A stretch of DNA of 5,158 nt. Origin: Rhodoferax sp. GTDB lineage: Bacteria > Pseudomonadota > Gammaproteobacteria > Burkholderiales > Burkholderiaceae. This document shows, one piece after another, positions 1 to 5,116 of this stretch. Position 1 is the stretch's first letter. Every line of letters starts with the position of its first letter. The position numbers and the translations under genes are program-made. The notes beneath the pieces are model-generated. The model ran no database searches. It saw only the letters and a program-made list of their open reading frames with translations, and had not been told where the DNA came from. The DNA lies in the NCBI GenBank assembly GCA_020048295.1, contig JAIFMT010000041.1, positions 1 through 5,158 on the forward strand, written 5' to 3'.

Positions 1-1199
1 CCGTCCATCAGGCGGGCAAAGTCATACGTGACCTTCTTGCTCTTGATCGAGCGTTCCATGGACTTGATGATGGCATCTGCCGCTTCCAGCCAGCCCATGT
101 GCCGCAGCATCATCTCGGCCGACAAGATTTCAGAACCCGGATTGACGTAGTCTTTGCCCGCGTACTTCGGGGCTGTGCCGTGGGTGGCTTCAAAGCAGGC
201 CACGGAGTCAGACAAGTTGGCGCCCGGTGCAATGCCGATACCGCCTACCTGGGCTGCCAGCGCATCAGACACGTAGTCGCCATTCAGATTCAGCGTGGCG
301 ATCACGCTGTATTCCGCCGGGCGCAACAAAATTTGCTGCAGGAAAGCGTCGGCAATGCTGTCCTTGATGGTGATCTCTTTACCAGTCTTGGGGTTTTTGA
401 ACTTGCACCAGGGGCCACCATCAATCAGTTCGGCGCCAAATTCCTTTTGTGCCAGGCCGTAAGCCCAGTCACGGAAGCCGCCTTCGGTGTACTTCATGAT
501 GTTGCCCTTGTGCACGATGGTCACGCTGGGCTTGTCGTTGTCGATGGCGTACTGGATAGCTTTGCGCACCAGACGCTCGGTGCCCTCGCGCGACACTGGC
601 TTGATGCCGATGCCCGAGGTGTTGGGGAAGCGAATCTTGGTGACGCCCATTTCTTCCTGCAAAAACTTGATGATTTTTTGCGCCTTGGGTGACTCGGCTT
701 CAAACTCGATACCCGCGTAGATGTCTTCAGAGTTCTCGCGGAAGATCACCATATTGGTCTTGTGCGGTTCTTTGACCGGGCTGGGCACGCCTTCAAAATA
801 TTGAATCGGGCGCAGGCAAACATACAGATCAAGTTCCTGGCGCAAGGCCACATTGAGCGAGCGAATGCCTCCACCCACTGGGGTTGTCAGCGGCCCCTTG
901 ATGGACACCACATACTCGCGCAGCGCAGCCAGTGTTTCTTCGGGCAACCAGACGTCGGGACCATAAATCTTGGTTGATTTTTCGCCCGCATAGACTTCCA
1001 TCCAGTGGATTTTTTTCTTGCCGCCATAAGCCTTGGCCACCGCCGCATCCACCACCTTGATCATCACCGGGGTGATATCGAAACCGGTGCCGTCGCCTTC
1101 GATGAACGGAATGATCGGCTGGTCGGGCACGTTCAAAGACATGTCTGCGTTAACGGTGATTTTTTGGCCTTCTGAGGGGACTTTGATGTGCTGGTACAT
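1..1199 (-). CDS. icd: NADP-dependent isocitrate dehydrogenase, 3' end cut by the window edge
   Basis: Cytosolic TCA-cycle enzyme that converts isocitrate to 2-oxoglutarate and CO2, making NADPH. The visible 399 codons read without interruption from the ATG at 1199. Residues match the E. coli enzyme with a constant +1 offset. Substrate-site residues S114, N116, R120, R130, R154 and Y161 are all present, within [18 protein letters not shown] and [16 protein letters not shown]-specificity residues K345, Y346 and V352 (in HGTAPKYAG and after) and Y392 and R396 are kept, so NADP rather than NAD is the expected cofactor. The E. coli family is 416 residues, so about 18-20 C-terminal residues lie beyond the window. 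A GGAG at 1210-1213, about 10 bases before the ATG, supports this start. S114 equals E. coli S113, the site phosphorylated by AceK where that kinase exists. The 243-bp gap before it suggests its own promoter. Identification is very secure. Confidence 0.97.
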   Translation of the reverse strand, partial: MYQHIKVPSEGQKITVNADMSLNVPDQPIIPFIEGDGTGFDITPVMIKVVDAAVAKAYGGKKKIHWMEVYAGEKSTKIYGPDVWLPEETLAALREYVVSIKGPLTTPVGGGIRSLNVALRQELDLYVCLRPIQYFEGVPSPVKEPHKTNMVIFRENSEDIYAGIEFEAESPKAQKIIKFLQEEMGVTKIRFPNTSGIGIKPVSREGTERLVRKAIQYAIDNDKPSVTIVHKGNIMKYTEGGFRDWAYGLAQKEFGAELIDGGPWCKFKNPKTGKEITIKDSIADAFLQQILLRPAEYSVIATLNLNGDYVSDALAAQVGGIGIAPGANLSDSVACFEATHGTAPKYAGKDYVNPGSEILSAEMMLRHMGWLEAADAIIKSMERSIKSKKVTYDFARLMD

Positions 1200-1245
1200 T
1201 GACTAAGGGCTCCGTGGTTGGGTCGAGAAACGAGGTTTGCCTGAA

Positions 1246-1274
1246 ATTAATCAATTCTAGAGGCTCTTGCCCAA
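1246..1274 (-). promoter_or_regulatory. Weak candidate sigma70 promoter for icd
   Basis: On the minus strand TTGGGC (1269-1274) and ATTAAT (1246-1251) are separated by exactly 17 bases, in an AT-rich stretch about 47 bases before the icd start codon. Each hexamer matches consensus at only about four positions. The spacing and location favour it, but it is a sequence-only guess. An overlapping TAGAAT on the same strand is an alternative -10 with no good -35. Confidence 0.25.
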
Positions 1275-1310
1275 TTCCGGCAGTCAGTGAAAGTTTTTCT
1301 GCCTTCAAGC

Positions 1311-1357
1311 AAAAAACACTTGGATACCGTCGGTCATCGCAGCGCAGATGGCATCCA
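1311..1357 (-). terminator. Candidate intrinsic terminator after the tandem-repeat gene
   Basis: Read on the minus strand, TGGATGCC (1350-1357) pairs with GGTATCCA (1321-1328) over 8 bp including one G-U. Four bases after the stem there is a run of six T (1311-1316). It lies 86 bases or more past the stop of the 535-residue gene and before the icd promoter region, where a terminator is expected. The 21-base loop and the gap before the T run make it weaker than a textbook terminator. Confidence 0.4.
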
Positions 1358-1389
1358 GCCCGCGTTAAAGTTTCGCCAGCGCGGGCTGG
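1355..1389. repeat. 10-bp perfect inverted repeat overlapping the terminator stem
   Basis: CCAGCCCGCG (1355-1364) and CGCGGGCTGG (1380-1389) are perfect complements around a 15-base loop. A competing smaller hairpin, GCCAGC/GCTGGC (1375-1380 with 1385-1390), uses the same right arm. No T run follows on either strand, so it is not an intrinsic terminator by itself. On the minus transcript its second arm shares three bases with the terminator stem at 1350-1357, so the two folds are at least partly exclusive. It may protect the 3' end of the upstream message. Confidence 0.5.
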
Positions 1390-1442
1390 CTCAGACAAAC
1401 ATGGCCCAACCAGTGGCCACCGTGCAAATCGCGCCCGAGCGC

Positions 1443-3050
1443 TTAGCCAGGCACCGCGGCGGTCGCCACACCCACCAGCGTAGCGCCTTCAAGCAGGCTG
1501 CCATTGGCCAGATCGTTGGCTAAAAGGCCATTGAGCCACTCGCTCACCGAATTCAAACTGGCGTTTTTGTCGCCGTCTTCGTTGACCAGGCGGTTGCCGT
1601 CAATGGCAAATCCCAGGTGATAAATGCCGTCAGCCACGGTGTTGACGGCGTTTTTGCCATACAGGGCGGTGTTGGCACCATCGTTTTGCACCAGGTGAAA
1701 ACCGGTTTCCAGGTCGTCTTCGTCGTCACCGTGTAGCGCTGCCCATTCTGCCTGGTGGTTGGCGCGCAACCAGGTATTGAGTTCCCGCACCTCGGTGCTG
1801 TCGATGCTACCGCCGTCGGCGGCGTTGGTCGCTTTGATGGCGGCAATGATCAGTGCGTCCATTGCATCGGCCGCCTTAGCACCCGCATAGATTTCGCTGG
1901 TGGCAATTTTTTTGTTCAGGCCAGCGTCGGCGGTGATCAGGTTGACCAGTTGATCAAGCCCGGTGCCAGTGCTGCCGCTGGCGTAGGGGTTGACGGCGGC
2001 GTTATCGAGCGTGCTGCCGGCCAGGTCAGTGGCCAACAGTTGGTTTAGCCAGTCAGACAACGAGCGCAGGCTGGCGTTGTCATTGCCATCTTCGTTGACC
2101 ACGTTGTTGTCCTTGATCATGAAGCCGAGGTGAAAGATGCCATCGGCCACCTTATCGACCGCATTTTGACCGTAGAGCCGGGTGGTGGCACCGTCGTCTT
2201 GCACCAGGTGAAAGCCGGTTTCCATGCAGTCCTCGTCGTCACCGTGCAGCGTGGTCCATTCGGTCAGGTGGTTGGCGCGCAGCCAGGTGTTGATGTCGCG
2301 CAGGTCGCCTTGAGAAATGTCGCCGTTGTTGGCCACACCGGTGGCGCGGATGGCCTGCACCAGCAGCGCGTTCATGCCATCGGCGGCCATGGCACCGGCG
2401 TAGATTTCGCTGGTGGCAATTTTTTTGTTCAACCCAGCGTCGGCGGTGATCAGGTTGACCAGTTGATCAAGCCCGGTACCGGTACTGCCGCTGGCGTAGG
2501 GGTTGACGGCGGCGTTGTCGAGCGTGCTGCCGGCCAGGTCAGTGGCCAACAGTTGGTTAAGCCAGTCGGCTACTGTTGTCAATTTGGCATTGGCGTTGCC
2601 GTCTTCATTGAGCAGCCGGTCATCGCAAATTTCAAAGCCCAGGTGGTAGATGCCATCGGCAACCGTGTTGACCGCGTTTTGCTGAAACAACTGGGTTTTG
2701 GCACCGTCGTGCTGCACCAGGTGAAAACCGGTTTCCTCACAATCTTCGTCGTCGCCGTGCAGCGCCGTCCATTCGGTCAGGCGATGGGTGCGCAGCCAGG
2801 TGTTGATGTCGCGCACATCAGCGGCGGTGATGTCACCGTTGTTGGCCACACCGGTGGCCGTAATCGCTTGAGCGATCAGCAGGTTCATCTCGTTGGCAGC
2901 ACTGGCACCACCGGCAATGTCGGCGGCACTGGTTTTTTTGGCCAGATCGACATCGCTGGTGATGATGGTCACCAATTGGTCCAGACCAGTGCGACTGGTG
3001 CCGCTGGGCATGGTGAGCGTTGCGGGTGAAGGTGTAGGCGTTGCTGTCAT
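1443..3050 (-). CDS. Protein of three 171-residue tandem repeats, putative divalent-cation-binding, function unknown
   Basis: 535 residues, acidic. A Pro/Thr/Ser-rich N-terminus (1-20) leads into repeats at 21-191, 192-362 and 363-533, and two more residues end the protein. Each repeat begins TGLDQLV and ends in an alanine/serine/glycine linker. Each holds: a degenerate EF-hand/dockerin-like loop before a helix (67-78, 238-249, 409-420; N, G, I and a final D/E kept, first position not acidic) followed by an (R)(D/E)LNTWLR-type helix; an acidic GDDED patch leading to ETGFHLVQ (99-111 in repeat 1); a VADGI(Y/F)HLGF segment; and an NEDGxxN loop before a WLN helix (148, 319, 490). The loops suggest calcium or another divalent cation. 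I recall, unverified, similar modules in large secreted calcium-associated proteins. No hydrophobic signal peptide, membrane segment, RTX nonapeptide or enzyme domain is seen, so location is unknown. The ATG at 3050 has only a weak GGGG eight bases upstream; the ATG for residue 14 is an alternative start. The gene is real: the open frame is long and differences between repeats are mostly silent. Confidence 0.85.
   Translation of the reverse strand: MTATPTPSPATLTMPSGTSRTGLDQLVTIITSDVDLAKKTSAADIAGGASAANEMNLLIAQAITATGVANNGDITAADVRDINTWLRTHRLTEWTALHGDDEDCEETGFHLVQHDGAKTQLFQQNAVNTVADGIYHLGFEICDDRLLNEDGNANAKLTTVADWLNQLLATDLAGSTLDNAAVNPYASGSTGTGLDQLVNLITADAGLNKKIATSEIYAGAMAADGMNALLVQAIRATGVANNGDISQGDLRDINTWLRANHLTEWTTLHGDDEDCMETGFHLVQDDGATTRLYGQNAVDKVADGIFHLGFMIKDNNVVNEDGNDNASLRSLSDWLNQLLATDLAGSTLDNAAVNPYASGSTGTGLDQLVNLITADAGLNKKIATSEIYAGAKAADAMDALIIAAIKATNAADGGSIDSTEVRELNTWLRANHQAEWAALHGDDEDDLETGFHLVQNDGANTALYGKNAVNTVADGIYHLGFAIDGNRLVNEDGDKNASLNSVSEWLNGLLANDLANGSLLEGATLVGVATAAVPG
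1878..2054 (-). repeat. Near-identical 177-bp block, copy 2 (repeat 2/3 junction)
   Basis: Partner of the block at 2391-2567, encoding residues 333-391. The rest of each repeat is clearly more diverged than this junction block, so similarity along the array is uneven. Confidence 0.9.
2391..2567 (-). repeat. Near-identical 177-bp block, copy 1 (repeat 1/2 junction)
   Basis: Encodes residues 162-220, which are identical to residues 333-391 encoded by 1878-2054, exactly 513 bp away. By eye the two copies differ at 10 of 177 bases, and all 10 changes are silent. The block straddles the boundary between repeats: the WLN helix, the linker, then TGLDQLV to the SEIYAGA segment. Confidence 0.9.
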
Positions 3051-3131
3051 GGTGGAAACCCCGTGTAGTGGACGATGGGCACGATGGTTTCAAACAATTA
3101 GGAGGCTGACAAGACCCGCATCAGCGCAGTT

Positions 3132-3250
3132 GTAACAGGCTTTGACGCTACGTCAGCGCGCTGGCGAACGGACATAAGTCGCTGTTGCCTGGGCAGCAGC
3201 ACGCCAGCAGCGCTAACTGTCGGTGTACCCAAGCACTGGGAGCCTGTTAC
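3132..3250. repeat. 10-bp inverted repeat with widely spaced arms
   Basis: GTAACAGGCT (3132-3141) and AGCCTGTTAC (3241-3250) are perfect complements separated by 99 bases, 82-200 bp upstream of the tandem-repeat gene start. The arms share the GTTAC core with the direct repeats at 3286-3301. They may be spaced sites for one DNA-binding protein or the base of a long stem. The function is inferred. Confidence 0.45.
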
Positions 3251-3284
3251 TCCTTTCACGCCTGCTTACAAAACAATGGCTCCC

Positions 3285-3302
3285 GGTTACAGGTGTTACA
3301 GC
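3285..3302. promoter_or_regulatory. Tandem 9-bp GTTACAG motifs, possible regulator binding site
   Basis: GGTTACAGG and TGTTACAGC lie head to tail with a 9-bp period and match at 7 of 9 positions. Direct repeats with a GTTACA core are recognised by some OmpR/PhoB-class response regulators (the E. coli RstA box contains GTTACA), but those usually use a 10-11 bp period. Sited about 235 bp upstream of the tandem-repeat gene. No regulator gene is in the window. Confidence 0.3.
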
Positions 3303-3349
3303 TGGGCCAACGACTGCGATGCATCGTACAGCACAGCAGCCAATGAGTG

Positions 3350-3374
3350 GCGCGTTGCCACACTGGCAACGTGC
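3350..3374. repeat. 25-bp inverted repeat after the glutaredoxin gene
   Basis: CGTTGCCA (3353-3360) and TGGCAACG (3364-3371) are perfect 8-bp arms around a 3-base loop. Outer bases extend the stem to 11 bp, with one G-T pair. It lies 34 bases past the glutaredoxin stop codon. No T run follows on the minus strand, so it is either a 3'-end-stabilising hairpin (or factor-dependent terminator region) or a protein-binding dyad. The short loop and near-perfect symmetry fit either. Confidence 0.5.
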
Positions 3375-3407
3375 ATCAGTGCGCGCAGACGCCGCCCAAG
3401 ACACCCC

Positions 3408-3731
3408 TCAGGCGGGTGTGCCAATCAGTTGCTGTAGTTCGCCCTTTTCATACATCTCCATCATGATGTCCGAGCCGCCGATGAATTCGCCCTTGATGTA
3501 GAGCTGCGGGATGGTCGGCCAGTTGCTATAGCCCTTGATCCCTTCGCGGATTTCGGCATCTTCCAGCACGTTGATGGCTTTCAGGCTCTTCGGGTCCACC
3601 CCGCAGGCCTTGAGAATCTGCACTGCCCTGCCGGAAAAGCCGCATTGCGGAAAACTGGCCGTTCCCTTCATGAACAGCAAGATGTCATTTTGTTTGACCA
3701 GATCGTCAATGCGTTTTTGGGTGTCGCTCAT
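3408..3731 (-). CDS. grxD: Monothiol (CGFS) glutaredoxin, Grx4 type
   Basis: 107 residues, the usual length for single-domain monothiol glutaredoxins. The protein binds a bridging [2Fe-2S] cluster with glutathione, typically with BolA-type partners, and passes clusters to cytosolic Fe-S proteins. Visible signatures: K22 (glutathione contact) in LLFMKGT; the CGFS active site at 30-33 with the single catalytic cysteine C30; the cis-proline segment WPTIPQLYIKGEFIGGSDI (71-89) that closes the glutathione site. A second cysteine at 43 is non-catalytic by position. The ATG at 3731 follows GAGGT (3743-3747) at about 11 bases, slightly long but the best choice, and MSDTQKRIDDLV is a typical family start. 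It lies downstream of slyX and prmC on the same strand, a neighbourhood I recall from betaproteobacteria. A 137-bp gap may hold its own promoter, but none was clear. Identification is secure. Confidence 0.96.
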   Translation of the reverse strand: MSDTQKRIDDLVKQNDILLFMKGTASFPQCGFSGRAVQILKACGVDPKSLKAINVLEDAEIREGIKGYSNWPTIPQLYIKGEFIGGSDIMMEMYEKGELQQLIGTPA

Positions 3732-3777
3732 GGTGTTGATTTACCTCAAATAAATAAGGGCACGATTATTTCATTTT

Positions 3778-3817
3778 CCGGGCAACCCCAGCACGGCGAT
3801 GACCCTGCTGTGCCCGG
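3778..3817. repeat. Strong bulged hairpin between slyX and the glutaredoxin gene
   Basis: CCGGGCA (3778-3784) pairs with TGCCCGG (3811-3817), and CAGCA (3789-3793) pairs with TGCTG (3806-3810). This gives 12 bp interrupted only by a 4-base bulge (3785-3788), with a 12-base loop. On the minus transcript it is followed by AAAATGAAATAAT rather than U, so it is not a standard intrinsic terminator. It sits 46 bases before the glutaredoxin start and may be a processing or stabilising structure, or an attenuating leader fold. It is the main structure in the 137-bp gap at 3732-3869. Confidence 0.5.
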
Positions 3818-3869
3818 GGTCAGCTGGCCTGCGCTGCTGACTGGGTGCAGCGTAGCTTGGCACCGCGAC

Positions 3870-4088
3870 TCAGTAGTGTGGTGGCAGTTCGTCGCGCAGA
3901 TTGCGCGGCGCGGGTGCGGTGTCGCCATTGCCGTGGTGGCGCAGCCGCTGCACTTCACGCGTCAGGTGGTCGATCTGCTCTTGCTGACGGATGATGACTG
4001 CATCCAGCTTATCGAGCAAGTCATCGGTAAAGCTGGCTTTGATTTCCAGCCGGGTCAGGCGTTCATCGGTGAACTTGTCGGGTGTCAT
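3870..4088 (-). CDS. slyX: SlyX family protein
   Basis: 72 residues, within the usual length of SlyX proteins. SlyX is a small, predicted cytosolic coiled-coil protein of poorly defined function, named for its place next to slyD in E. coli. The sequence shows the family plan: an N-terminal LTRLEIKASF stretch, a heptad-patterned helix to about residue 51 (DDLLDKLDAVIIRQQEQID, then LTREVQRLR), a Pro/Ala-rich tail, and the terminal PPHY that closes many SlyX proteins. A strong ribosome site supports the ATG at 4088. It starts 34 bases after the prmC stop and is probably cotranscribed with it. I do not know what its place between prmC and the glutaredoxin means for its job. Confidence 0.88.
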   Translation of the reverse strand: MTPDKFTDERLTRLEIKASFTDDLLDKLDAVIIRQQEQIDHLTREVQRLRHHGNGDTAPAPRNLRDELPPHY

Positions 4089-4095
4089 GGGAAAT

Positions 4096-4100
4096 TCCTC
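4096..4100 (-). promoter_or_regulatory. Ribosome binding site of slyX
   Basis: GAGGA on the minus strand, seven bases before the slyX ATG. It is the clearest Shine-Dalgarno sequence in the window and fixes the start of this small gene. Confidence 0.75.
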
Positions 4101-4122
4101 ATATCAGATCAGCCACCGCGCA

Positions 4123-5010
4123 TCAGCCACACCATTGGCCACCGCTACAACGGGCGATGCCAGCCAGGTCGTGGCGCGACTGCACGGCTGCAAAGCCGCA
4201 GGCTTGCAGCCCTTGGCACACGGCATCGGCCTGGTCAAAGCCATGCTCCAGCAACAGCCAGCCCCCCGGCTTCAAATGCAGCGGGGCGTGGCTGATGATG
4301 TGGCGCAGATCATCGAGTCCGTCGGGACCACTGGTCAGCGCCTGCTGCGGCTCAAAGCGCAACGCCGCCAGATGCGGGTCATGCTCGGCAATATAGGGCG
4401 GGTTCGAGACGATGCAGTCAAAGCGCGGCGCATCAGACGGCAGCGCGGCAAACCAGGCTCCAGCCCCGAACGCCACATCCAGCTGCAGCCGTTGCGCGTT
4501 AACCTGCGCCACCGCCAATGCGGCCGGACTGATGTCAGTTGCCCACACCTGCAGGGCAGGTTGACTGTGCTTAAGCGCCAGCGCAATCGCGCCACTGCCG
4601 GTGCCCAGGTCGAGCAGGTTCGTGGTCTCGCCTGCTGCGCCAGGGTTGGCAGCATGCCATGACGCGACTGAACCGCCAGACGCCAGCAGCGCCAGTGCCC
4701 AGTCCACCAGCGTCTCGGTGTCTGGGCGCGGCACCAGCACGTTGGCATTGACTTGCAGGTCGATCTGGTGAAACGCCTTGCGGCCCGTCAGGTAAGCCAG
4801 CGGCTCACCGGTGAGCCGGCGCTGCGCCAGGGCTTGCAGCACGTCAGCGCAGGCAGCAGGCAGGGGGTCGGTGTCGTGCGCCAGCAGCCAGCCGCGCTGC
4901 GTCTGCCCGATGCCCAGCACATGCAGCAGCAGCAACTGTGCGTCCAGCCGCGCCAGACCGAGCGCTTGCAGTGACTGAAGCGTTTCGGACAGCGTCGGGT
5001 TGGAATCCAT
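4123..5010 (-). CDS. prmC: Peptide chain release factor N5-glutamine methyltransferase (PrmC/HemK)
   Basis: 295 residues. It uses S-adenosylmethionine to methylate the glutamine of the GGQ motif in release factors RF1 and RF2, which is needed for efficient peptide release. An N-terminal helical domain (about 1-75) recognises the release factor. GEPLAYLTGRKAF (68-80) and LVPRPDTETLVDWAL (92-106) are family signatures. The Rossmann methyltransferase core has LLDLGTGSGAIALAL (132-146) for SAM, an acidic D159 after strand 2, and the catalytic NPPY at 203-206, which binds the substrate glutamine amide. The protein is a little longer than the 277-residue E. coli enzyme. A glycine/alanine-rich stretch of roughly 20 residues at 111-130, just before the SAM motif, accounts for most of this. 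The start at 5010 has only a weak AGAG about six bases upstream, lying in a repeat-like element. The gene follows prfA, its substrate gene, as in many bacteria. Identification is secure. Confidence 0.97.
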   Translation of the reverse strand: MDSNPTLSETLQSLQALGLARLDAQLLLLHVLGIGQTQRGWLLAHDTDPLPAACADVLQALAQRRLTGEPLAYLTGRKAFHQIDLQVNANVLVPRPDTETLVDWALALLASGGSVASWHAANPGAAGETTNLLDLGTGSGAIALALKHSQPALQVWATDISPAALAVAQVNAQRLQLDVAFGAGAWFAALPSDAPRFDCIVSNPPYIAEHDPHLAALRFEPQQALTSGPDGLDDLRHIISHAPLHLKPGGWLLLEHGFDQADAVCQGLQACGFAAVQSRHDLAGIARCSGGQWCG

Positions 5011-5015
5011 TAAAT

Positions 5016-5080
5016 GCTCTACTATAAATAGCTGTTAGCGCTTGTCAGATAAGGGCTGGAGGCCTATTCTTTATAAAATA
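5016..5080. repeat. Probable Comamonadaceae-type dispersed intergenic repeat in the prmC leader
   Basis: On the minus strand this runs GGCCTCCAGCCCTTATC, then a spacer, AAGCGCT, AACAGCTATTTATAGTAG. AGCCCTT (5051-5057) and AAGCGCT (5037-5043) form a 7-bp stem with one C-C mismatch around a 7-base loop, followed by a small CTAT-TT-ATAG dyad (5021-5030). I remember closely similar elements (stem AGCGCTT/AAGCGCT then AGCTAT plus an AT-rich tail) scattered through Rhodoferax, Polaromonas and Acidovorax intergenic regions. That link is memory, not a search, and only one copy is in this window. The AT-rich edge (5070-5080) contains TATAAA and could offer a -10, but no -35 was found. The outer limits are approximate. 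Confidence 0.5.
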
Positions 5081-5116
5081 TTGCACTCTGTGCTGGCCGC
5101 TGCAACAAGGGCAAGC

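Larger units (their letters stand above)
1452..2990 (-). repeat. Three in-frame 513-bp tandem repeats
   Basis: Units at 2478-2990, 1965-2477 and 1452-1964 have a period of exactly 513 bp (171 codons), with no insertion or deletion between units that I can see. Unit 1 and the end of unit 3 are the most diverged. The array makes up nearly the whole of the 535-residue gene, so the protein is a string of one domain. Boundaries are set arbitrarily at the TGLDQLV motif. Confidence 0.93.
3051..3407. other. 357-bp non-coding region upstream of the tandem-repeat gene
   Basis: No convincing gene lies between the glutaredoxin stop and the tandem-repeat gene start. The short frames here lack a ribosome site and look random. 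The region holds a 25-bp imperfect inverted repeat (3350-3374), a CGATGCATCG palindrome (3317-3326), two adjacent GTTACAG motifs (3286-3301), a 10-bp inverted repeat with arms at 3132-3141 and 3241-3250, a TGACG-CTA-CGTCA hairpin at 3143-3155, and a CAGCGCGCTG palindrome at 3154-3163. The length and density of dyads suggest separate, regulated transcription of the repeat gene. No good sigma70 promoter could be picked. TTGTCA at 3108-3113 on the minus strand has no convincing -10. Confidence 0.6.

Noticed and set aside
99..692. 197-codon plus-strand open frame
   Set aside because: It is antisense to the clearly coding icd, and its product resembles no family I know.
1452..2990. Regular repeats considered as a CRISPR or satellite array
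   Set aside because: The period is 513 bp, an exact multiple of three, with coding-type divergence and no short repeat/spacer structure.
2130..3029. 299-codon open frame on the plus strand
   Set aside because: It lies fully antisense to the tandem-repeat gene. Its open length and repetitive product come from the 513-bp repeats and GC-rich third positions, and no ribosome site or family resemblance was seen. The same applies to the 97-codon plus-strand frame at 1755-2048.
1443..3050. RTX toxin or RTX adhesin
   Set aside because: There are no GGxGxDxxx nonapeptide repeats and no clear type I secretion C-terminus. Only the acidic composition and Asp/Asn/Gly loops are reminiscent.
3188..3212. 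Possible sigma54 promoter (TGGC and TGCC boxes on the minus strand)
   Set aside because: The GG-to-GC spacing is 11 instead of the required 12 bases and the flanks match the consensus poorly.
3213..3404. 63-codon minus-strand frame starting GTG just after the glutaredoxin gene
   Set aside because: It has no ribosome site, no recognisable motif and five scattered cysteines, and it runs through several dyad elements. It looks like a random frame in non-coding DNA.
3645..4662. Plus-strand open frames of 216 and 223 codons
   Set aside because: They overlap the glutaredoxin gene, slyX and prmC on the opposite strand, all identified by clear motifs. They are shadows of GC-rich codon use.
5075..5110. 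Possible intrinsic terminator after prfA (TTGCA/TGCAA stem then TATTTTAT)
   Set aside because: Only five base pairs with a 15-base loop and a broken T tract, too weak to call.
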